Assembly (NCBI RefSeq): GCF_002967765.1
Contig: NZ_PUHY01000014.1
Coordinates: 186,001 to 250,000 of the forward strand
DNA from: Blastopirellula marina
GTDB lineage: Bacteria > Planctomycetota > Planctomycetia > Pirellulales > Pirellulaceae
Length of the DNA: 64,000 bases
Reading direction: 5' to 3'
A model generated the notes under the pieces. That model ran no database searches. It was given only the letters and a program-made list of their open reading frames with translations, and was not told the origin of the DNA. Below, one piece after another: positions 54,563 through 62,250 of this stretch; position 1 is the stretch's first letter, and the number at the start of each line of letters is the position of its first letter. The position numbers and the translations under genes are program-made.

Positions 54563-57500
54563 TTAGCGGCCACCACGACCACCGCCACCACTAAATCCGC
54601 CTCGGCCGCCACTGCCACCACGTCCACTGGGTGCGCCACCGCCAAAGCCGCCGCGGCCCCCAGTATCGCCGCCACGACCTCCGCCACCTTGCATCTGCTG
54701 ACGAATTCGCTGGAACATTTCCATTCGCTGACGCATTTCGTCAGGGTTCGGAGCATTTGGCGTGGGTGTGGTATTCGACGAATTGTTGCTGGTGCTGCTG
54801 CTATTGTTATTGGTGCTAGAGCTCGAGGTGACCGGTTGGCCAGTGATCGTGGCTAAGGCCTTTTGTAGCGTTTCTGGATTCGAGCTACGGATTCGCACGG
54901 CTTGCATGGTTTGGTTGGTGTCGTCGCCAGCCATATCGAGTTGCTCGACCAGAGTCTTCACTTCCTCAAAGAGTGGATCCGGAGCGGAGACAACGAGCGA
55001 GTTGCTGCGGGTATCAACACCAATGGTCATCTTCTCAGGCTCGCTTTGGGCACCACCACCGCCGCCACCATCACGACCACCTCGGCCGCCGCCACGCAGG
55101 GCACGGATGAAGTCTTCTGGCGATGGTTGTCGTTGCTGCTGTCCGCCGCCACCGCCACTCGCGGCGATGCGATCAGCGTAAACCTGCTGCACGATACCGG
55201 CGATCTCTTGGGCACTGGTGTATAGAACTGGGATCATGCGTGGTTGTCGCTTGGTTTCCACACTTTCGGGACTGTGTGGTTGGTCCATCACCTTCAGCAG
55301 TTGATCGATCTTGTCGAGGTCTTCGACGCTTGCTTGGACGTACAACGCATTGAGCCGCATGTCGGGGATGATGCTGAGCGACCCTCCGCTGAGCGAGGTG
55401 GACGTGCTGGAACCGCCAAGGCCCATCAGTGAACCCATCAAGCCGCCGCCACCACCGAGCATTTCGGAAGCGATATCTCCCATCAGCGACCCGCCGCCGT
55501 CATCGCTAGGGACAACGCCAGTGAGCACGCTTTGGAGCATCGCAGCTCCGACGTCAGCTTTGAGATACTTCAGGTAGTAAACGGTGTAATCGGACGACGA
55601 CGAATAACGATTGCTGAGCGTCTCGATGAGTGCTTCCAATTTGTTTAGCGCCTCTTGGTCTTCCGAGGCGATGATCAAACCGCGTGGGCCCATCATCACC
55701 ACGATATCGCCAGGCTTACCGCTGCCACTCATCGAGCCGGCAGGCTGATTGGCTGAAGGTAGCGGCAGGTCGGAAGGGCTCGGAGCATCGGTCAGTTCAG
55801 GGCCTTCCGCGTTGATAATCATCGGAGCGGCTGGTTTCGAGGAACTACGAGACGAGGGGCCTGCTTCGTCTGAGTCACCATCTTGATCGAAATCTACAAA
55901 ATGGAACAAACCGTTAATAGCACGACGAGCTTCGGTGTCGATCGGCGGACGAGGCATTTTGGCTTCGTCATACGCCGGCTTGGTGGTTGTGTTTGGATTG
56001 TCGACTTGCGGTGGTGCGTTCAAGCCACGAACGGACGGAGCATTTGCGGGACGAACGACACGAATGCGGCTGGTGCTTACCGTGGGCCACAACATTTCCA
56101 ATTCGTTCATCAAACGTTCTGCGGCCGTTCCCGTAAGCGGGATGGAGCGGATATTGCCACGTTCAGCCTGCATTGCCAGGGCTGCGTCAGGATCTTCGCC
56201 CATCTTTTCCAGCAGATCGTGAATCTGACGCACTTGTTCTGCGGTGCCGCGAACCAACAGCTGAGCCGTCAGCGGATCGGCATCGATGATCGGGGCATTG
56301 GGGTTCGGCTTTTCGCCTGATCCACCAAACAGCTTGTTAATCGAAAGGACCGCCATTTGAGGGTCAACGGTTTGCAGTTGGATAACGTCGAATTGTTTCG
56401 AGTCACGCTGAAGCTGTGCGAGGGTGGCCTTTACGGTCGCGTGTTGGCTGGCCCGACCTAAAATGATGATATTCCCGGTGTTGGTGTCGGTCGTCACGCG
56501 GACATCTGGGTTCCCGGCCAACAAGGTCTGCATTACTTGCAACGTTGTTTCTGGATCGAGGCTACCTAGTGGATAGGCTTCCAACTGCAATTGATCGGCA
56601 GGTGAAGTGCCAAAACCGCCAGGGACATCGACCTGTTTGATCAGCTTTTCGGCCTTCTCGACTGCCGTTTTCTTGCCAGTCAGGAAGATCTTGGTGCCCA
56701 ACGTATCGCTGGCAATGCGAAGCGAGCCATCTTCGGCCGTGTTGCTACCCTCGGCGAAGCCAAGCAATTGACGCACGACGGTCAAGATTTCTTCGGCCAT
56801 CAAGTTCTGCGTATCGACAACCGTCACATCGCTACCGAAGGGGTTTTCGACCGCTTGGATCATGTCGCGGATCGTACGCAAACGACCACCCGTCTCGGTC
56901 ACGAAAACCTGTTGCGATTGGGTGAGTGCGACAACAGAGCCTTGTGGTCCGATCAGTTTGCTGATCTCGGCTTCCGCTTCTTCCGCTTTCATCTTCTTCA
57001 GGTCAAAGAGAACACTCACCAACTCGTATTCACCGCGGTTGTCGAGATCGTCCATGGCGACCGTCGTCACCAAGTTTGGTGGAATTCCGTCTTCCAAGTT
57101 GACGACAATCAGCATTTTTTCGCGGCGAACCAGTGTGTACCCCTTGGTCAGGAGGATGCTGTTCAGCACGTCCAAAGCTTCCGCAGGCGTGTACTCTTTA
57201 CCGTCGACGTAGTTGAAAGTGCCCGGAGGTGGAGAGTTCATCTCCAGCGAGAGTCCCGCGTTTTCGGCGAACCAGTCGAGCACGTCGGCCCATGGTTGGT
57301 AACGAAAGCTGAACCGCATTGGACCTGCTTCACCGGCCGATTTCGTAGCAGCGGCAGTTAGTTCGACAGCTTCTTCTTCACTGGGGGGAACAACCTGATC
57401 GGCAGGAATCGGTGTGGCCGTTTCTGTGATGCCGGCGAGTTCTTCCCACTTGGCCCGCTGCGAATCGCTCAAAAGTTTGTTAGCGAATCGTTCGTACTCT

Positions 57501-58006
57501 GCCATTTCGCGTGTGCCAGCTCCCGGACGTTGGGCCGTTGCAAGCCGGTCTTCGATTTGCTTCTTCTGCCATTCGGCCAAATTTAACGAGCCGGCAACCG
57601 CTGGATCCAAAATCGCGGCCAAGCCTTTCTTCTGGAGTTGGATCTTCTGCAGCATCTTTTGCTGCTCTTCGGTTAGCAACTCCATCGCTAGTTTTTCGGA
57701 CTCAGCAACAAATGGAGCGAGCTTCGCTCGCTGTTCCGCTGGAGAAGCCCCTTTGAGCTCCATCGCCAAGTTGACCGCTTTCTTTTCGCGTTCGTACGCT
57801 AGCACGCGCAGCTTCATGTAGGTTTCCTCGCCGATCTGCAATTGTGTGGCGATCTCTTCCTCTAAAGCCGTTGCGAGTGCCCCCACGTAGGTTGGGTCTG
57901 CTGCCTGAAGCGTGCTCAAGGGTGCGATCGTTACCAATGCCGCGAGCATAGTGGCGATGACGAAACCCAGCTTGCCGCGAAGAGAATAGATGAGCATGGC
58001 GTGCAT
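54563..58006 (-). CDS. Exported array of secretin N-domains without a secretin barrel
   Basis: The 1147-aa protein has a signal peptide (cut near LQA-ADP). A helical part (about residues 40-195) carries LLTEEQQKMLQKIQ and LLSDSQRAKWEELAG, similar to the LTxEQ protein at 51119. An STN-like domain (FSFRYQPWADVLDWFAENAGLSL and nearby VLNSILLTKGYTLVRRE) and about seven NolW-type secretin N-domains follow (for example DTNTGNIIILGRA, DMRLNALYVQAS, DTRSNSLVVSAP). The C-terminus is Ser/Asn- then Gly/Arg-rich. The barrel motifs seen in gspD (VPYI, GGLI, PLIGDIPLLG) are missing. It may be a periplasmic scaffold or partner of a secretin; function is unknown. Confidence 0.8.
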   Translation of the reverse strand: MHAMLIYSLRGKLGFVIATMLAALVTIAPLSTLQAADPTYVGALATALEEEIATQLQIGEETYMKLRVLAYEREKKAVNLAMELKGASPAEQRAKLAPFVAESEKLAMELLTEEQQKMLQKIQLQKKGLAAILDPAVAGSLNLAEWQKKQIEDRLATAQRPGAGTREMAEYERFANKLLSDSQRAKWEELAGITETATPIPADQVVPPSEEEAVELTAAATKSAGEAGPMRFSFRYQPWADVLDWFAENAGLSLEMNSPPPGTFNYVDGKEYTPAEALDVLNSILLTKGYTLVRREKMLIVVNLEDGIPPNLVTTVAMDDLDNRGEYELVSVLFDLKKMKAEEAEAEISKLIGPQGSVVALTQSQQVFVTETGGRLRTIRDMIQAVENPFGSDVTVVDTQNLMAEEILTVVRQLLGFAEGSNTAEDGSLRIASDTLGTKIFLTGKKTAVEKAEKLIKQVDVPGGFGTSPADQLQLEAYPLGSLDPETTLQVMQTLLAGNPDVRVTTDTNTGNIIILGRASQHATVKATLAQLQRDSKQFDVIQLQTVDPQMAVLSINKLFGGSGEKPNPNAPIIDADPLTAQLLVRGTAEQVRQIHDLLEKMGEDPDAALAMQAERGNIRSIPLTGTAAERLMNELEMLWPTVSTSRIRVVRPANAPSVRGLNAPPQVDNPNTTTKPAYDEAKMPRPPIDTEARRAINGLFHFVDFDQDGDSDEAGPSSRSSSKPAAPMIINAEGPELTDAPSPSDLPLPSANQPAGSMSGSGKPGDIVVMMGPRGLIIASEDQEALNKLEALIETLSNRYSSSSDYTVYYLKYLKADVGAAMLQSVLTGVVPSDDGGGSLMGDIASEMLGGGGGLMGSLMGLGGSSTSTSLSGGSLSIIPDMRLNALYVQASVEDLDKIDQLLKVMDQPHSPESVETKRQPRMIPVLYTSAQEIAGIVQQVYADRIAASGGGGGQQQRQPSPEDFIRALRGGGRGGRDGGGGGGAQSEPEKMTIGVDTRSNSLVVSAPDPLFEEVKTLVEQLDMAGDDTNQTMQAVRIRSSNPETLQKALATITGQPVTSSSSTNNNSSSTSNNSSNTTPTPNAPNPDEMRQRMEMFQRIRQQMQGGGGRGGDTGGRGGFGGGAPSGRGGSGGRGGFSGGGGRGGR

Positions 58007-58314
58007 AAGTTACTGTAGGGTATAGTGTTAACATCTTGTACAAGGGGATCAGAGCGGTGCGAAACGCACGAGCTTGCGCGATCCTATCCTTAGGGTACTC
58101 ACTGTAATCTAAACCCCACTAATCGCCCTAAGTGTCAGAAATCGGGAAACTTTTTCATTTTCCGCGCGGTCAAAGGATGGTACTAAGAAAAATGCTTGCT
58201 GGAGGTGCATCCTTCGCGACAATAGGTGGTAGCGAACCCCTGCCCATCGCACGATTGGCCTATATGGGGGGAGTGTTCTCTTCTGGTAATTCGATTTTCT
58301 GACGGAACGTGCCC
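58007..58314. other. Divergent intergenic region
   Basis: It lies between the start of the barrel-less secretin-like gene (minus) and the DUF1570 gene (plus) and should contain both promoters; I could not place them. A small GTGCG/CGCAC hairpin is near 58054-58068. No RNA gene was recognised. Confidence 0.4.
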
Positions 58315-59736
58315 ATGCGGTATCGACAGCGTAGAGCCCCTCGTGGTGGGGGAGTCCTGGCGATTTTGATTCTCACGATTTCTGCATCGACGCTTTCGGC
58401 CCAGGCAACTCGGGTCAAAGTGCCTGATCCACGCGCGTTCGGCCTCGATATATCGCCGGGGCTTGTCCTTTACGACGTGAAGGGGAATGTCGAGTACCGC
58501 AACGACGATGGGGAGACCGAAATCGGTAAGATCCACGTTGCAATCGGCAATAGTTTGGTTGTGGAACGCCCCGATGGAAAGTTAATCACCAAGAAGCTTT
58601 CCGAGGTCAAGAAGACTGAAAAGCCATTCGAGGGAATGGATCGAAAAGATCTCGAAAAGAAACTAAAAGCCGAGCACCCAGGTTTCCGAACCTTCGCTTC
58701 GCGTCACTTCATTTTCGTTTACAACACCTCCAACGAGTTCGCTCAAGGGACGATGCGGATCATGGAGTCGATGTTGCCAGGTGTTTCCGCCCACGCGAAG
58801 CGACAGAAGATTGACGTTCACGATCCCGAGGTTCCGCTAGTGGTGATCATGTTTGCCACAGAAGCCGAATATAAGAAATTCGCTCAATTGCCTGATGGTG
58901 TGGTCGCGTTTTATGACACATTGGAAAACCATGTCGTCATGTACGAGAAGCCGACGGAAACGCCCTTTAAGTGGGAACTCTACTACCGCCAGGCAATCTC
59001 AACGATTTCGCACGAAGGGGCACATCAGATTTTGCACAACATTGGTGTGCAACAACGACTTTCCCGATGGCCGATGTGGATTTCAGAGGGTATCGCCGAA
59101 TACTACGCTCCGACCGACTTCGGAAAGCGGAATCGCTGGAAAGGCGCTGGGGATATCAACGACATGCGAATGTTCGAGCTCGAGTCTTACCTCAAGGCGC
59201 GGGATGCAACTCAGGCCGATGGCAAGATGATCGATGATACCGTCGGAGCCCAACGATTGACATCGACCGGATACGCTTCTGCATGGGCGCTAACCCATTT
59301 TCTGGCCAGCCGGCATAAGTTGGACTTCGATAAGTTCATGAAACGCGTCAGCGAGACCCGTCCGTTGGAAGGGGCCTTAGCCACTGACGACGAAGGAAAA
59401 GTGACGAGTAATCGCGAGCTTTTTCAAGAGTTTTTCGGAGCTGACTCGGCTGGACTCGAACGCGAGATGATTCAGCATCTCAAGCAGCAGCCATACGATC
59501 ATCCGCTGAAAGAGTTTCAACACTACGTCGCAACGGTCAAAATCAACATCAACAACCGTATTTTCGGTACGGCCAACGTGTTTCACAGTCACCAGTTGGC
59601 CAACAAATGGCAACAAGAACAAATCCGTAAGCTGGATGCTGCTCAGCAAAGACAAGCACAGGTCGATATGATCATTGTGCCTAATCGATCGGCTGCGGAA
59701 CGGGCTGCTTCGCAGTGGTTGCGTTCGATTAACTAG
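58315..59736 (+). CDS. Exported DUF1570 metallopeptidase-like protein
   Basis: From ATG 58315 the protein has 473 aa with an N-terminal signal (hydrophobic GVLAILILTISASTLSA). The zinc-peptidase motif HEGAH (H233, E234, H237) lies in ISTISHEGAHQILHN, and WISEGIAEYYAP about 25 residues later supplies the third ligand Glu, as in gluzincin/MA-clan enzymes. It matches DUF1570, a planctomycete-rich family. An N-terminal domain (VKGNVEYRNDDGETEIGKI) precedes it. An upstream in-frame GTG at 58309 is also possible. The C-terminal end contains no further recognised domain. Confidence 0.85.
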   Translation: MRYRQRRAPRGGGVLAILILTISASTLSAQATRVKVPDPRAFGLDISPGLVLYDVKGNVEYRNDDGETEIGKIHVAIGNSLVVERPDGKLITKKLSEVKKTEKPFEGMDRKDLEKKLKAEHPGFRTFASRHFIFVYNTSNEFAQGTMRIMESMLPGVSAHAKRQKIDVHDPEVPLVVIMFATEAEYKKFAQLPDGVVAFYDTLENHVVMYEKPTETPFKWELYYRQAISTISHEGAHQILHNIGVQQRLSRWPMWISEGIAEYYAPTDFGKRNRWKGAGDINDMRMFELESYLKARDATQADGKMIDDTVGAQRLTSTGYASAWALTHFLASRHKLDFDKFMKRVSETRPLEGALATDDEGKVTSNRELFQEFFGADSAGLEREMIQHLKQQPYDHPLKEFQHYVATVKININNRIFGTANVFHSHQLANKWQQEQIRKLDAAQQRQAQVDMIIVPNRSAAERAASQWLRSIN

Positions 59737-59758
59737 CGATTTTTGCCGTACCCCTCTC

Positions 59759-59837
59759 TTTTCCCGGCCGGGGAAAACCCTGATAATTGATGCCGGTACC
59801 CTTCAAATGGTTCAAGGGACCGAACCCATCCCGGGAT
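59759..59837 (+). promoter_or_regulatory. Three stem-loops in the leader of the FKBP gene
   Basis: TTTTCCC (59759-59765) with GGGAAAA (59771-59777); GGT-a-CCCTT (59795-59803) with AAGGGACC (59814-59821); and the palindrome ATCCCGGGAT (about 59828-59837). They lie between the DUF1570 stop (59736) and the FKBP start (59864). The first could be a termination signal of DUF1570; no T run supports that. Confidence 0.3.
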
Positions 59838-59863
59838 CCCACCTTATGCCCGAAAGGAATTTC

Positions 59864-60532
59864 ATGATCCGTTCACTATGCGCCATTGCGATGGTGCTGG
59901 TCGCCCAGGCGGCCTATGCCCAGGAGATTAAATTGGAATCACCAGAGCAAAAAGCCTCTTACGCAATCGGTCGCAATATTGCGAACGAAGTCGCCAATCC
60001 CAACGTTCCGTTTGATATCGACGCGCTCGTCGCGGGTTTCCGTGACGGTATGTCCGGCCAAGATTCGAAGCTGAGCGAAGAGCAAACCGCAGCTGCTTTG
60101 CAGCAGTTCCAAGCTCTGGTTCAAGCTCACATGCAGAAGAAGGCTGCGGACGCTGCCAAGGCAGGCCAAGAATTCCTGGCTGAAAACGCCAAGAAGGAAG
60201 GTATCAAAACCACTAAGAGCGGTCTTCAATACGAAGTCATCAAGCCAGGTACTGGCGCGACGCCAAAGCCAACCGACACGGTTGTCTGCCACTACAAGGG
60301 TGTCTTGGTTGATGGCACCGAATTCGATAGTTCGTACAAGCGTGGCGAGCCAGCTGAATTCCCCGTCAACGGCGTGATCTCGGGCTGGACCGAGGCGCTG
60401 CAACTGATGAAGGTTGGTGGCAAGTGGAAATTGTACATTCCTTCTGACTTGGCTTACGGCCCACAAGGCAATCGCAGCATTCCGCCGAATGCTGTGCTGA
60501 TCTTCGACATCGAATTACTCGACATCAAGTAA
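59864..60532 (+). CDS. FKBP-type peptidyl-prolyl cis-trans isomerase, exported
   Basis: From ATG 59864 the protein has 222 aa with a signal peptide (MIRSLCAIAMVLVAQAAYA-QE). Residues ~25-105 form the helical dimerisation domain of FkpA/Mip-type isomerases (QKASYAIGRNIANEV, AALQQFQALVQAHMQKKA). The C-terminal FKBP domain follows: KSGLQYEVIKPGTGATP, VVCHYKGVLVDGTEFDSSYKRGEPAEFPV, VISGWTEALQLMKVGGKWKLYIPSDLAYG. It should help fold periplasmic or outer-membrane proteins. AAAGGAA before the ATG supports this start over an upstream frame from 59675. A terminator follows. Confidence 0.93.
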   Translation: MIRSLCAIAMVLVAQAAYAQEIKLESPEQKASYAIGRNIANEVANPNVPFDIDALVAGFRDGMSGQDSKLSEEQTAAALQQFQALVQAHMQKKAADAAKAGQEFLAENAKKEGIKTTKSGLQYEVIKPGTGATPKPTDTVVCHYKGVLVDGTEFDSSYKRGEPAEFPVNGVISGWTEALQLMKVGGKWKLYIPSDLAYGPQGNRSIPPNAVLIFDIELLDIK

Positions 60533-60560
60533 TCGATGATCGGTTGATCGTAGATTACGT

Positions 60561-60590
60561 AAGGCCCGCTGAAATCAGCGGGCCTTTTTT
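60561..60590 (+). terminator. Rho-independent terminator after the FKBP gene
   Basis: AAGGCCCGCTGA (60561-60572) pairs with TCAGCGGGCCTT (60575-60586) and runs into a T tract ending at 60590. It lies about 30 bp after the stop codon and may serve the convergent gene ending at 60606 as well. Confidence 0.88.
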
Positions 60591-60605
60591 GTTCGTTGAA
60601 CCAAA

Positions 60606-61196
60606 TTATGGCCCGGCGCGAAGACCGCGATTGATACCACCGATCTTTTCGTGCACCTCTTCGGTTTGGCGAATCACGAGAACGCGGAGGTTGCTGTAAT
60701 AGAAGATGCTGCCGTTCCCGCCGTGCACTTCCCATGTTTCCGGGGCGATGGTCGTCGTAATCAGATCGATCAGCTCGTCGGCACCCCGTTGATCGATGGC
60801 ACCTCCACCACGTGCCTGGCTGATGGACGATGATGTTTCCTCGGTGCGGTCGTAGCTCGTTGTCTCCGGAGGAAGATTCTTCTCAACGTCATCGCGCACT
60901 GACCGCAACCGCGAGACAAGTCGGGCACGCCATTTTTGGCGGTCGAGTTCAGGGAAGTCGTCGTTCAGCATCATTTCATAGAATAAAGCACATAGCCGCT
61001 CGGTGGCATCGTAACGCTTATTGAACGTTTCGCTCGTGGCTTCGTCTTTAAGTGCTGCGTGCAAAGCACGCCGAATTTCGAACGGCTTGAGTGGTGGTTG
61101 CTCAGGTGATTCGGTCGCGGCAACTTTTACCTCATCGACTAAACTAGGCGTTGGTGGTGCCGAGAGAACAGCGAGTAAACATACGACGGAGGTCAT
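60606..61196 (-). CDS. Exported or anchored 196-aa protein with a secretin-N-like C-terminus
   Basis: The protein has a short hydrophobic N-terminus (MTSVVCLLAVLSA) that may be a signal peptide, then a charged helical region, and a C-terminal block LIDLITTTIAPETWEVHGGNGSI with FYYSNLRVLVIRQTEEVHEKIGG. This end resembles domains found before secretin repeats in planctomycete proteins, where a tryptophan and GG are conserved. No barrel is present. AAAGGAG before the ATG fixes the start. Function is unknown. Confidence 0.65.
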   Translation of the reverse strand: MTSVVCLLAVLSAPPTPSLVDEVKVAATESPEQPPLKPFEIRRALHAALKDEATSETFNKRYDATERLCALFYEMMLNDDFPELDRQKWRARLVSRLRSVRDDVEKNLPPETTSYDRTEETSSSISQARGGGAIDQRGADELIDLITTTIAPETWEVHGGNGSIFYYSNLRVLVIRQTEEVHEKIGGINRGLRAGP

Positions 61197-61293
61197 CCCA
61201 CGCTCCTTTCAGGATTTCAGATTGAACATCCTGTGGAGTGTGACAAATGTTTTCCGTCTTGCCAAACATTTGTTCTAGATCAGCGAAACAGGC

Positions 61294-62097
61294 CTACTCA
61301 GTTGTCGCACTTCCTCTAATTTTACGTTCCGCCCAGGCAATCATCTCGGGTACCCGACCGTACATCAGCAGGAGTGTCGCCGTCGCCATCCCCAGCGCTG
61401 CGCCGAGGAACGCATCGCTAGTGAAGTGCATCCGAAACGCCACACGCTGGAAACACGCCAGCCCAGCAACAAGTAGGAAGTACCATCGAGCATGCGGATA
61501 AAGATAACACAACCCAACACACAGTCCCGCAGCTGTGGCGGAATGGCCAGAGGGGAAGCTTTGATAGGCCGCCTGACGTAACTCCTCCTGCGAAAACCAA
61601 TGCAGGAACGGAAACGTTTGATAGAAGCTATCCCAGATCGGTTGCGAAAAGTCAAACGCATGCGGACGCTGACGGGCAACCCCCATGAACTTGGCGACAT
61701 TAGCCATAAGCCCAGCCCCGAAGGCGGTCGCAATCAGCAGCCCAACTTTCCAGCGGTTCTGTAGATCGAGCGCAAACACGGCTAATACGACCATCGCCAC
61801 GCCGGTGCCGTGCCCGAACACTTCGCTTAGCGAGATTAGCTTTTTCAGATCGCCGCCAATGTAACGGAACTCGTGCGGTGGTTCGGCCAATTGTCCGCTG
61901 ATCGCACTGTCTAGGAAAAGCGATAGGCCGCCACAAATGGCCAAAATTACTGAGAGAATCAAAAAGTAACGCCCATCAAATTGCTTGTCTTGCGGCAGGG
62001 TCGCAGGGCAGGGGGGAGACGGATTGCTACACGACTCTTCGAGAGAACGATGCTGCATCTCGGGTTCGGCGTACTGAGTGGACACGAGGAATTTCAA
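61294..62097 (-). CDS. PAP2-family phosphatase, membrane-bound
   Basis: The 267-aa protein is a type-2 phosphatidic-acid-phosphatase family membrane protein. Motif 1 is KFMGVARQRP (K136-P145, one residue longer than the classical K-x6-RP), motif 2 is FPSGHS with PSGH at 182-185, and motif 3 has R218, H224 and D228 (RVAFRMHFTSDAFLG). About five to six membrane helices are visible. Family members remove phosphate from lipids or undecaprenyl diphosphate. The frame starts with TTG; GTG (62085) or the Met at residue 14 (62058) are other possible starts. It is divergent from the glycosyltransferase. Confidence 0.88.
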   Translation of the reverse strand: MKFLVSTQYAEPEMQHRSLEESCSNPSPPCPATLPQDKQFDGRYFLILSVILAICGGLSLFLDSAISGQLAEPPHEFRYIGGDLKKLISLSEVFGHGTGVAMVVLAVFALDLQNRWKVGLLIATAFGAGLMANVAKFMGVARQRPHAFDFSQPIWDSFYQTFPFLHWFSQEELRQAAYQSFPSGHSATAAGLCVGLCYLYPHARWYFLLVAGLACFQRVAFRMHFTSDAFLGAALGMATATLLLMYGRVPEMIAWAERKIRGSATTE

Positions 62098-62250
62098 GCC
62101 GCTTGTTCAAGTAAAGGGTGCTATCGTCAACTTAGCGGCTTCCTGGGAAATGACCAATGGCAGAATCGTCGAGGGAAGTGCCATTGGCCGAGAGCTGGTA
62201 ATTGGGGTAGACTGCTGGCCAGAACTGCATGCAAGCAAAGGAATGCTGCC

